Shown here: piece by piece, positions 17,334-24,789 of the stretch
Layout of the letters: every line of letters starts with the position of its first letter
How positions within the stretch are numbered: the first letter of the stretch is position 1
Notes under the pieces: generated by a model
What the model saw: only the letters and a program-made list of their open reading frames with translations
The model's database searches: none
Told to the model about the DNA's origin: nothing
Assembly: GCF_036311985.1 (NCBI RefSeq)
Contig: NZ_JAZDCJ010000028.1
Strand: one strand, 5' to 3'
DNA from: JAZDCJ01 sp036311985
GTDB lineage: Bacteria; Actinomycetota; Actinomycetes; Actinomycetales; Micrococcaceae
Length of the DNA: 64,000 bases
Translations under genes and position numbers: made by a program

Positions 17334-17879
17334 CTAGGCCTCGTCGATGTCGATCGAGGTGACGACGACGTCCTCGAGCGGCTTGTCGCGGCCGTCGGTC
17401 GGGACGGAATTCAGCTCGGCGACCAGCTTGCGCGAGGCCTCGTCGGTCACGTCGCCGAAGATCGTGTGCTTGCCCTGCAGCCACGTCGTCGGAACGGTCG
17501 TGATGAAGAACTGCGAGCCGTTGGTCCCGCGGCCCATCTGGATGCCGGCGTTGGCCATGGCCAGCTTGTACGGCTGGGTGAAGTCGAGGTCCGGGTTGAT
17601 CTCGTCGTCGAAGCGGTAGCCCGGGCCGCCGACGCCCTGGCCCAGCGGGTCCCCGCCCTGGATCATGAAGTCGCTGATGATGCGGTGGAAGATCGTCCCG
17701 TTGTAGAGCGGGGTCCCGGTCTTCTCCTCGCCCGTCTCCGGGTGCACCCATTGCTGCTCGCCGGTGGAGAGGCCGATGAAGTTCTTGACCGTCTTCGGGG
17801 CGTGGTTGCCGAAGAGATTGACCAGGATGTCGCCCCGGTTCGTGTGAATGGTGGCCTTGTGCGTGGGGATTGCAGTCAT
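17334..17879 (-). CDS. ppiA: Peptidyl-prolyl cis-trans isomerase, cyclophilin type
   Basis: A 181-residue cytoplasmic cyclophilin that catalyses proline isomerisation. The family hallmarks are GTIFHRIISDFMIQGGDP (with the catalytic arginine), MANAGIQMGRGTNGSQFFI, and TIFGDVT. No signal peptide is present. The start ATG at 17879 was preferred over an upstream in-frame ATG. It is conserved next to the rhomboid gene near oriC in actinobacteria and is divergent from the hendecad-repeat gene. Confidence 0.95.
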   Translation of the reverse strand: MTAIPTHKATIHTNRGDILVNLFGNHAPKTVKNFIGLSTGEQQWVHPETGEEKTGTPLYNGTIFHRIISDFMIQGGDPLGQGVGGPGYRFDDEINPDLDFTQPYKLAMANAGIQMGRGTNGSQFFITTVPTTWLQGKHTIFGDVTDEASRKLVAELNSVPTDGRDKPLEDVVVTSIDIDEA

Positions 17880-18040
17880 GCGCCCCATTCTTCCACGACG
17901 CCCCCGCCCGCCTTGCTGATCCGCTACGCGGACAGTGAACAACCGGGGAGCCCGGGCCGCATATGCCCCGGACGGAATAGCACGCCCGGGGGCCACGGCG
18001 TAGGCTAGGCCACGATGCTCCAACAAATCGGGAGGAACGT

Positions 18041-18991
18041 GTGAAGAAGACAGAACGCATTGCCCGCGACCTGGGAGAGACGGTCGGCAACGGAGTCGGC
18101 GAGGCCCGCGACTGGGCCGCACCCCGCGTGGAGGCAGCCGTCCAGTGGGCCGTTCCCCGTCTGGAGAAGGGGATCGAGACCGCTTCGCCGAAGATCCAGG
18201 AGGGCCTGCACCGGGCCGCCACGGAGATCGCCGACGGCGTCGCCCGCGTGACCCCGAAGATCCAGGAAGGCCTGGACAAGGTCGCTCCGAAGATCTCGCA
18301 GGTTGTCGACCAGGCATCGCCCAAGCTCCAGGAGACGCTCGACAAGGCGACGCCGGCCCTGCAGCATGCCCGCGACGTCGTGGTGAAGGACTACATCCCG
18401 GCCGCCAGCGCGAAGCTCGGCGAGGCCGCGGACTTCACCGCCCACAAGCTCGACTCCGCGCGCTTCCCGCTGCCGGTCCACCAGGCCGTCGCGAGCGTGA
18501 CCGGTGACAAGAAGGCCCTCAAGCGCGCCCAGACGGCCGCCGCCGAGGCCGCCAAGCAGGCCTCGAAGCAGCTCAAGAAGGAGCAGGCCCGCAAGGGACG
18601 CAAGCGCGGACTGCTGATCTTCGGGATCATCGCGGCCGCTGCTGCGGCGGGCGTCGCCGCGTGGCGCGCCTCGAAGCCGGTCGAGGATCCGTGGAAGGCG
18701 CCGGCCCCGGTCGAGCCCGCCCCGGTCCCGTCCTCCTCGGCGGCCCCGACCTCCGCCACGGCCGATGTCCCCGCGGCGGATGCCGCCGCTGCCTCGGCGC
18801 CCGAGGCCCCGGAGACGGAGTCCACGGTCGAGGAGGTGCGCGCCCACCTTGAGGAGGCCGCCGCTCCGGAGGACGCCGGCGACGTCGACGCCGAGCTCGC
18901 GGCCGACGCTGCCGGGGAGGCCGAGGATGCCGCCCCGAAGCCCGGTCCCCGCGGCGGGCGCCGGGCCTCTTCGGAGGACACCGCCACGTAG
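18041..18991 (+). CDS. Hypothetical protein with amphipathic 11-residue repeats and one membrane segment
   Basis: A 316-residue protein that I do not recognise. From about residue 40 to 115 it has an 11-residue period with Pro-Lys or Pro-Ala at positions 50, 72, 83, 94 and 105 (units such as SPKIQEGLHRA, TPKIQEGLDKV, SPKLQETLDKA). These predict long amphipathic helices of the apolipoprotein or LEA kind. A Lys/Arg-rich stretch (about 155-188) precedes one membrane segment (about 190-208), followed by an Ala/Pro/acidic low-complexity tail. The GTG start follows GGGAGGAAC. A strong hairpin lies downstream, so it is probably monocistronic. The role may be in membrane shaping or envelope stress; this is inference. 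Confidence 0.8.
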   Translation: MKKTERIARDLGETVGNGVGEARDWAAPRVEAAVQWAVPRLEKGIETASPKIQEGLHRAATEIADGVARVTPKIQEGLDKVAPKISQVVDQASPKLQETLDKATPALQHARDVVVKDYIPAASAKLGEAADFTAHKLDSARFPLPVHQAVASVTGDKKALKRAQTAAAEAAKQASKQLKKEQARKGRKRGLLIFGIIAAAAAAGVAAWRASKPVEDPWKAPAPVEPAPVPSSSAAPTSATADVPAADAAAASAPEAPETESTVEEVRAHLEEAAAPEDAGDVDAELAADAAGEAEDAAPKPGPRGGRRASSEDTAT

Positions 18992-19020
18992 CACCCCGGA
19001 GGCCGCCAAGCGGTGGTCCG

Positions 19021-19056
19021 GGAAGGGGAGGCCTGTTGGCGCGGGCCTCCCCTTCC
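19021..19056 (+). terminator. Strong intrinsic-type hairpin after the hendecad-repeat gene
   Basis: GGAAGGGGAGGCC and GGCCTCCCCTTCC form a perfect 13-base stem with a ten-base loop, 30 bases after the stop codon at 18991. No T-run follows. Confidence 0.7.
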
Positions 19057-19085
19057 GTGCGTCCGGGCGCTGGTAGATTGGCGCT

Positions 19086-19952
19086 GTGATTGAGGACCAA
19101 CCCTTCGGCGGATCCGGGCCCTACAGGCCCGCCGTCTCGATCGTCATCCCCGCCTACAACGAGGAGAGCGTGATCAGGCAGTGCCTGGTCGCCGCGATCT
19201 ACCAGACCGTACCCGCGCACGAGGTGATCGTGGTGGACAACATGTCCACGGACGCCACGGCGGCCATCGTGACGCAGATGCAGGCGGAGTACCCGGAGGC
19301 CCCGATCCGGCTCGTCTCCCAGGACCGTGAGCAGGGGCTGATCCCGACCCGCAACTTCGGCCTCGCCCAGGCGAGCGGCGAGGTCCTGGGCCGCATCGAC
19401 GCGGATTCCGTCCTCGAACCGGATTGGGTGGAACAGGTCTCCTCCGCCTTTATGGACCCGGAGGTCATGGCGGCCACGGGACCGGTCGTCTACTACGACA
19501 TGCCCATGCGCCGCTGGGGCCTGAAGGCGGACGACAAGATGCGCCAGCTGGTCCTCAAGGTCGCCTACAAGCAGTACCACTTCCTCTTCGGTTCCAACAT
19601 GGCGCTGCGGGCCTCCGCTTGGGCCGAGATCGCGGGCGAGGTCTGCCGCGACGAGGCGGACGAGTTCCACGAGGACATCGACATCTCGCTGCACCTGGCG
19701 GACCACGACCTGCTGATCCGCTACGTCCCGGCCATGGTCTCGGGGATGTCGGCACGCCGTCTCGAGGACTCGCCGAAGGACTACCGGTACTACGTCACGC
19801 GGTTCGACCGCACGTACAAGGCCCACCAGATCAACAAGCAGGTCCTGAAGATCCCGATGCTGATCTTCATGTCGATCTACTACCCGGCGAAGATGCTGCG
19901 CTACCTCCACACGGCGCGCAGTTCGCAGCCGGTGCGCCGCGGCGGCATCTGA
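19086..19952 (+). CDS. Glycosyltransferase family 2 protein
   Basis: A 288-residue GT-A fold transferase. SIVIPAYNEESVIRQCL near the N-terminus binds the nucleotide sugar, VIVVDNMSTDAT follows, and RIDADS supplies the metal-binding DxD-type motif. HEDIDISLHL is the probable catalytic-base region. No membrane span is clear apart from a C-terminal hydrophobic patch (MLIFMSIYY). The donor and acceptor are unknown. The GTG start lies only eight bases after a TAGATT -10-like element, so the transcript may be leaderless. Confidence 0.88.
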   Translation: MIEDQPFGGSGPYRPAVSIVIPAYNEESVIRQCLVAAIYQTVPAHEVIVVDNMSTDATAAIVTQMQAEYPEAPIRLVSQDREQGLIPTRNFGLAQASGEVLGRIDADSVLEPDWVEQVSSAFMDPEVMAATGPVVYYDMPMRRWGLKADDKMRQLVLKVAYKQYHFLFGSNMALRASAWAEIAGEVCRDEADEFHEDIDISLHLADHDLLIRYVPAMVSGMSARRLEDSPKDYRYYVTRFDRTYKAHQINKQVLKIPMLIFMSIYYPAKMLRYLHTARSSQPVRRGGI

Positions 19953-19971
19953 GCCGAGCGGCAGCGTGACG

Positions 19972-20916
19972 TCAGTCGGCGCCGAGCCCGGGTTCGGCGA
20001 GGACGACGCCGGGGCCACGGCGCCGCTGTCCCCGCACGACGGCCACGAGGCCCGCGAGGATGAGCACGAGCCCGCCGTAGGTTCCCGCGGGCAGCCGCTC
20101 GCCCAGGAAGCCGGCGGCCAGGAGCGCCGCGGCGGGGATCTCGAGCAGGATGATCGTGGACACGGTGAGCGGACCGAGGGCGTTGAGCAGGTGGTTGAAG
20201 ACGCTGTGGCCGAGGAGCTGGGCGCAGACGGTGAGCGCGATGATCCCGAGCCAGCCCTCGGGCGGGAAGCCCCACAGCGGTTCGTCGAAGACGAGGCACA
20301 GGGCCAGGAGGATCAGGGCCGTGAGGACGTAGCAGAGTCCGGTGTACGCGCCGGTCGACATCGTCTCGCGGGCCTTGGACCCCGCGAGCGTGTAGGCGCC
20401 AGCGAGCGCCCCGCCGACGAGGGCGAGGAGGTCTCCCCGCAGGGCCTCGGCCGAGCCGCCGAGGTCGAATCCGGTGATGACGACGACGCCGATGAAGGCC
20501 ACCCCGATGCCGATGCCCACGAGCGGCGGGAAGCGCACGCCGCGCAGCACCTGGAACAGGGCGATCCAGGCGGACTGGAGGCAGACGAGTGCGGTGGCGG
20601 CGGCGACGGACGTCATGCGGATCGACGTCGTGAAGCAGACGAAGTGCAGGGCCAGCGCGAGGGCGGCCGCCGCGCTCCAGCCCCATTCACGCCGCCCCGC
20701 CCTGAGCAGGGAGGCGGGACGGCGGACCAGGACGGGTGCGGCCATGACGACGCCGCCGATCGCGTTGCGCCAGAAGGCCATGGCCATCGGGGGCACGCTG
20801 GGTGTCGCGGCGATGAGCGGGCCGGACGCCCCGACGCCGAGGACGCCGATGGCCGCCAGGAGGAAGATCACCCCACCACTGTGCCACCGCCGCCGGGCGG
20901 CTGCGTCGTCGGACAC
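19972..20916 (-). CDS. DMT-superfamily (EamA) transporter
   Basis: About 314 residues with ten predicted membrane segments in two EamA halves. The first half starts VIFLLAAIGVLGVGASGPL and the second includes GAYTLAGSKARE and LGHSVFNHLLNALGPLTVS, typical of drug/metabolite transporters. The substrate is unknown. The start is uncertain: the frame extends to 20994, but the first 26 codons look noncoding. The GTG at 20916 or a downstream start is preferred. It converges with the GT2 gene. Confidence 0.82.
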   Translation of the reverse strand: MSDDAAARRRWHSGGVIFLLAAIGVLGVGASGPLIAATPSVPPMAMAFWRNAIGGVVMAAPVLVRRPASLLRAGRREWGWSAAAALALALHFVCFTTSIRMTSVAAATALVCLQSAWIALFQVLRGVRFPPLVGIGIGVAFIGVVVITGFDLGGSAEALRGDLLALVGGALAGAYTLAGSKARETMSTGAYTGLCYVLTALILLALCLVFDEPLWGFPPEGWLGIIALTVCAQLLGHSVFNHLLNALGPLTVSTIILLEIPAAALLAAGFLGERLPAGTYGGLVLILAGLVAVVRGQRRRGPGVVLAEPGLGAD

Positions 20917-21041
20917 GATCCGTGACGCTTCTTCCCGCTTCCCGGTGCTCCCGTGCTCCGGAACCCGGCGAGTCGCATCGACCCGCCATGCCACGCTCGG
21001 GAGAAATGGGCAGTTGTCCTCGCGGATTCGATCGGGATGCG

Positions 21042-21075
21042 CGAAGGGCCCCGGGCTGCTGCCCGGGGCCCTTCG
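21042..21075 (-). terminator. Terminator hairpin downstream of tRNA-Ala
   Basis: A perfect 15-base stem (CGAAGGGCCCCGGGC with its complement) around a TGCT loop lies eight bases beyond the 3' end of tRNA-Ala on the minus strand. No long U-run is present, as is common at this GC content. Confidence 0.7.
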
Positions 21076-21082
21076 TCGTCGG

Positions 21083-21155
21083 TGGAGGCAAGGGGACTCG
21101 AACCCCTAACCCCCTGCTTGCAAAGCAGGTGCGCTACCAATTGCGCCATGCCCCC
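21083..21155 (-). tRNA. tRNA-Ala (anticodon TGC)
   Basis: 73 bases without encoded CCA. The acceptor stem GGGGGCA pairs with TGCCTCC through one G-T pair. The anticodon arm is CCTGCTTTGCAAGCAGG with TGC, and the T-arm contains GGTTCGAGTCC. Paired with tRNA-Ile and DLW-39 next to gyrA, the usual actinobacterial order. Confidence 0.97.
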
Positions 21156-21163
21156 GTACGGGG

Positions 21164-21280
21164 CTAGTCCACCGAATCGGTCGACCGGCTCCAGGTGGAC
21201 TTCTCCACCTCGGCATCCTTCCACTTATTGTAGGTAGCGATGCCCACGAGCGCGGCCGCGAGGAACAGCAGTCGTTTCAT
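21164..21280 (-). CDS. DLW-39 family small membrane-associated protein
   Basis: A 38-residue protein encoded between tRNA-Ile and tRNA-Ala. It has a short hydrophobic N-terminus (MKRLLFLAAALVGIATY) and a charged tail (KWKDAEVEKSTW). It is preceded by a GGGAGGA Shine-Dalgarno sequence. Size, location and the terminal Trp-Ser...Val-Asp pattern match the actinobacterial DLW-39 family, whose function is unknown. It is transcribed with both tRNAs on the minus strand. Confidence 0.85.
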   Translation of the reverse strand: MKRLLFLAAALVGIATYNKWKDAEVEKSTWSRSTDSVD

Positions 21281-21313
21281 GGGGATCCTCCCGGACCGTC
21301 AGTGGGGATTCCG

Positions 21314-21387
21314 TGGGCGTACCAGGACTTGAACCTGGGACCTCTTCGTTATCAGCGAAGCGCTCTAACCGCCTGAGCTATACGCCC
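21314..21387 (-). tRNA. tRNA-Ile (anticodon GAT)
   Basis: 74 bases without encoded CCA. The acceptor stem is GGGCGTA with TACGCCC, the D-arm contains TAGCTCAGGCGGTTAGAGC, the anticodon loop CTGATAA holds GAT, and the T-arm contains GGTTCAAGTCC. Confidence 0.97.
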
Positions 21388-21433
21388 TCACCGTCCCATC
21401 AGGACGAGATATGACTTTACCCGACGATTCCGC

Positions 21434-21473
21434 GGGAAAACAAATCGGCCGCCCCCCGTGCGGGGAGCGGCCG
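21434..21473 (-). terminator. Intrinsic terminator after the gyrA-DUF3566 unit
   Basis: CGGCCGC-CCCC pairs with GGGG-GCGGCCG (21446-21473). On the minus strand it is followed by ATTTGTTTTCCC, the best T-rich tract of any terminator in the window. Confidence 0.85.
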
Positions 21474-21487
21474 AGGCGTTCCGCGGT

Positions 21488-22066
21488 TCAGTCGTCGGTC
21501 AGCGTGATGCCGATGCCGCCGACGAGCGTCGAGGAGATGTTGTAGAGCACGGCCGAGAGCATCGACAGCGCCGTGAGCAGGACGACGTTCACGACCGCGA
21601 TGATCGTCGCGAAGGAGGCCACCTGTCCGAGCGAGGCGAGCTCCTGGAGGTTGAAGCTGCTCTCGGTCCCGGCGACCTCGCGCAGCAGGTCGTTGACCCG
21701 GTCGAAGATGCCCGTGAGGTCCAGGACGGTCCAGAGCACGACGGCGGCGACGACGGTCACGATGCCGAGGGCCACGGAGAGCAGGAAGGACATCTTCAGC
21801 ACGGACCAGGGATCGATCTTGCTGACGAGCAGGCGGGCCTTGCGGACCTTGGCCTTGGGCGCCGGGCGCACGAGCTGCTGGGGGCGCTGGGCCGGGCGCT
21901 GCCCCGCCGGACGCGGCTGTCCGGGGCGCTGCTGGGTTCCGGCGGGACGCTGTCCCTGCGCCGCCGGGCGCTGGCCGGACGGGGCCTGCCGCGGTGCGGC
22001 CGGACGGCCACCCGGCTGGGAGGCCGGGCGCTGCGCTCCCGGGCGCGGGGTGTTGGGGGTGCTCAC
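21488..22066 (-). CDS. DUF3566 domain membrane protein downstream of gyrA
   Basis: A 192-residue protein with a disordered Pro/Gln/Arg/Gly-rich N-terminus (about 1-70) and a C-terminal DUF3566 domain with two membrane segments (about 92-115 and 152-175). RKARLLVSKIDPWSVLKMSFL starts the domain. The GTG start overlaps the gyrA stop (GTGA), with GGAGG seven bases upstream, so it is translationally coupled to gyrA. The position is conserved across actinobacteria (as in mycobacterial Rv0007). Function is not established; the N-terminus could carry phosphorylation sites. Confidence 0.9.
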   Translation of the reverse strand: MSTPNTPRPGAQRPASQPGGRPAAPRQAPSGQRPAAQGQRPAGTQQRPGQPRPAGQRPAQRPQQLVRPAPKAKVRKARLLVSKIDPWSVLKMSFLLSVALGIVTVVAAVVLWTVLDLTGIFDRVNDLLREVAGTESSFNLQELASLGQVASFATIIAVVNVVLLTALSMLSAVLYNISSTLVGGIGITLTDD

Positions 22067-24735
22067 GCATTACCTCCGTCATTCTCGGTGCCTTCGGTGC
22101 CGTGGCCGGCGTCGTCCGCGGCCTCCGCTGGGGATCCCGCGGTACCTGCCGGGGCTTCCTGCGACGGACCGCTGCCGACGGCGTCCCGGGCTTGATCTGC
22201 ATCCAACGGTACTGCATCGTCCTCGGGCTCGGCCGCCAGGCCGCGTTCGGTGTTCCTCGCCACGGCGATGATCCGGTCCTTCTTGTCCGGCTTCGCGAAG
22301 ATCACGCCCATGGTGTCGCGGCCCTTCGCCGGCACCTGGGTCACGGCGGAGCGGACCACCTTTCCGCCCTCCATGACGACGAGGACCTCGTCCTCCTCCT
22401 GCACGATCAGCGCGCCGACGAGGTGCCCCCGGTCCTCGGCGAACTTGCCGACCTTGATGCCGAGGCCGCCGCGTCCCTGCACGCGGTACTCCTCCACGGA
22501 GCTGCGCTTCGCATAGCCGCCGTCGGTGACGATGAAGGAGTAGGAGCCCTCGGTCACGACGTCGGCGCTGAGCAGTTCGTCGTCTCCGCGGAACTTCATG
22601 CCCGTCACGCCGCTCGTCGCGCGGCCCATCGGGCGCAGCGCCTCGTCGGTCGCGGTGAAGCGGACCGACTGGCCGTTGCGGGAGACCAGCATGAGGTCGT
22701 CCGTCTCGGAAACGAGCTGCGCCGAGACGAGCTCGTCGCCCTCGCGCAGGTTGATCGCGATGACACCGGCCGAGCGGTTGGTGTCGTAGTCCGCGAGCCG
22801 GGTCTTCTTGACGAGGCCGTTCTTGGTGGCGAGCACCAGGTACGGGGCCTGGTCGTAGCTGCGCAAATCCAGGACCTGGGCAATCGTCTCCCCGGGCTGG
22901 AAGGCCATGACGTTGGCCACGTGCTGGCCCTTGGAATCGCGGCTTCCCTCGGCGAGCTCGTAGCACTTGGTCCGGTACACGCGGCCGAGGTTGGTGAAGA
23001 AGAGCAGCCAGTTGTGGGTCGTCGTGACGAAGAAGTGCTCCACGACGTCGTCGCCGCGCAGCTGCGCGCCGCGGATGCCCTTGCCGCCCCGGTTCTGCGA
23101 ACGGTAGTTGTCGCTGCGCGTGCGCTTGACGTAGCCGCCGCGGGTGATGGTGACGACCATCTCCTCTTCGGGGATCAGGTCCTCCATGGACATGTCGCCG
23201 TCGTAGCCCATGAGGATCCGGGTGCGGCGGTCGTCTCCGTGCTTGTCGACGATCTCCCCGAGCTCGTCGGAGATGATGCCGCGCTGCTTGACCGGATCGG
23301 CGAGGATCGTCTTGTATTCGGCGATCTCGAGCTCGAGCTTGGCGTGCTGGTCCTGGATCTTCTGCCGCTCGAGGGCGGCCAGGCGGCGCAGCTGCATGTC
23401 CAGGATGGCCTGGGCCTGCACGTCGTCGATGTCCAGGAGCTCCTTGAGCCCCTCGCGCGCGTCCTCGACCGTGGAGGAACGGCGGATGAGGGCGATGACC
23501 TCGTCGAGGGCGTCGAGCGCCTTGAGCAGGCCGCGCAGGATGTGGGCCTGCTCCTCGGCCTTGCGCAGGCGGAACCGCGTCCGGCGCACGATGACCTCGA
23601 CCTGGTGCGCCACCCAGTGCCGGATGAAGGCGTCGAGGGACAGCGTGCGCGGCACGCCGTCGACGAGCGCGAGCATGTTGGCGGAGAAGTTGGACTGCAG
23701 CTCGGTGTGCTTGTAGAGGTTGTTCAGCACGACCTTGGCGACGGCGTCGCGCTTGAGCACGATCACGAGGCGCTGGCCCGTGCGGCCCGAGGACTCGTCG
23801 CGCAGGTCGGCGATGCCCTGGATCCTGCCGTCCTTGACGAGGTCGGCGATCTTGATGGAGAGGTTGTCCGGGTTGGCCTGGTAGGGAAGCTCGGTGACCA
23901 CGAGGCACGTGCGGCCCTGGAGCTCCTCGACGTTGACCACGGCGCGCATCGTGATGGAACCGCGGCCGGTCCGGTAGGCGTCCTCGATGCCCTTGTGGCC
24001 CAGGATCAGCGCGCCGGTCGGGAAGTCGGGTCCCTTCACGCGCTTGAGCAGCTCCTCGAGCAGCTCCTCGCGGCTGGCCTCGGGGTTCTCCAAGTACCAC
24101 TGCACGCCGTCGGCGACCTCGCGTAGGTTGTGCGGCGGGATGTTCGTGGCCATGCCGACGGCGATGCCGGACGAGCCGTTGACCAGCAGGTTCGGGAACC
24201 GCGCCGGCAGGATCGTCGGCTCCTGGTTCTTGCCGTCGTAGTTGTCCTGGAAGTCGACCGTCTCCTCGTCGATGTCCCGGACCATTTCCATGGCCAGCTG
24301 GGCCATCTTGGTCTCGGTGTAGCGGGGAGCGGCCGCGCCGTCGTTTCCGGGGGAACCGAAGTTGCCCTGGCCGAGCGCCAGCGGGTAGCGCATGGTCCAG
24401 TCCTGGATGAGGCGGACCAGGGCGTCGTAGATCGCGCTGTCGCCGTGCGGGTGGTACTGGCCCATGACCTCGCCGACCACGCGGGCGCACTTGTTGTAGG
24501 AGCGGTCGGGGCGGTAGCCGCCGTCGTACATCGCGTAGATCACACGGCGGTGCACGGGCTTGAGGCCGTCGCGCACGTCCGGGAGGGCGCGTCCCACGAT
24601 CACGGCCATCGCGTAGTCGAGGTAGGACCGCTGCATCTCGGTCTGCAGGTCGACCTGCTCGACGCGGTCGGTCACACGGCCTTCGAGGGGCTGCTGCTCC
24701 GGGTCCTGCGGGGTCTCGGGCGTCTCGTCGCTCAT
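22063..24735 (-). CDS. gyrA: DNA gyrase subunit A
   Basis: An 890-residue type IIA topoisomerase subunit that breaks and rejoins DNA during negative supercoiling. The catalytic tyrosine is Y139 in AAAPRYTE. The quinolone-resistance region HPHGDSAIYD carries S100 and D104, equivalent to E. coli S83 and D87, so no common resistance substitution is present. The C-terminal beta-pinwheel contains the GyrA box QRGGKG-like segment (QNRGGKGIRG). An acidic low-complexity tail of about 60 residues follows. It begins 54 bases after gyrB and is coupled to the DUF3566 gene downstream. Confidence 0.98.
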   Translation of the reverse strand: MSDETPETPQDPEQQPLEGRVTDRVEQVDLQTEMQRSYLDYAMAVIVGRALPDVRDGLKPVHRRVIYAMYDGGYRPDRSYNKCARVVGEVMGQYHPHGDSAIYDALVRLIQDWTMRYPLALGQGNFGSPGNDGAAAPRYTETKMAQLAMEMVRDIDEETVDFQDNYDGKNQEPTILPARFPNLLVNGSSGIAVGMATNIPPHNLREVADGVQWYLENPEASREELLEELLKRVKGPDFPTGALILGHKGIEDAYRTGRGSITMRAVVNVEELQGRTCLVVTELPYQANPDNLSIKIADLVKDGRIQGIADLRDESSGRTGQRLVIVLKRDAVAKVVLNNLYKHTELQSNFSANMLALVDGVPRTLSLDAFIRHWVAHQVEVIVRRTRFRLRKAEEQAHILRGLLKALDALDEVIALIRRSSTVEDAREGLKELLDIDDVQAQAILDMQLRRLAALERQKIQDQHAKLELEIAEYKTILADPVKQRGIISDELGEIVDKHGDDRRTRILMGYDGDMSMEDLIPEEEMVVTITRGGYVKRTRSDNYRSQNRGGKGIRGAQLRGDDVVEHFFVTTTHNWLLFFTNLGRVYRTKCYELAEGSRDSKGQHVANVMAFQPGETIAQVLDLRSYDQAPYLVLATKNGLVKKTRLADYDTNRSAGVIAINLREGDELVSAQLVSETDDLMLVSRNGQSVRFTATDEALRPMGRATSGVTGMKFRGDDELLSADVVTEGSYSFIVTDGGYAKRSSVEEYRVQGRGGLGIKVGKFAEDRGHLVGALIVQEEDEVLVVMEGGKVVRSAVTQVPAKGRDTMGVIFAKPDKKDRIIAVARNTERGLAAEPEDDAVPLDADQARDAVGSGPSQEAPAGTAGSPAEAADDAGHGTEGTENDGGNA

Positions 24736-24789
24736 CGGGTTCTTTCTCTCAGTTCACAAAGTCTGCGTGGCTTCGGCGGGCGGTCCGGG

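Noticed and set aside
21083..21387. Possible integration site of a mobile element at the tRNA genes
   Set aside because: No integrase, no duplicated tRNA 3' end and no foreign-looking genes nearby; the tRNA pair is in the standard core order.
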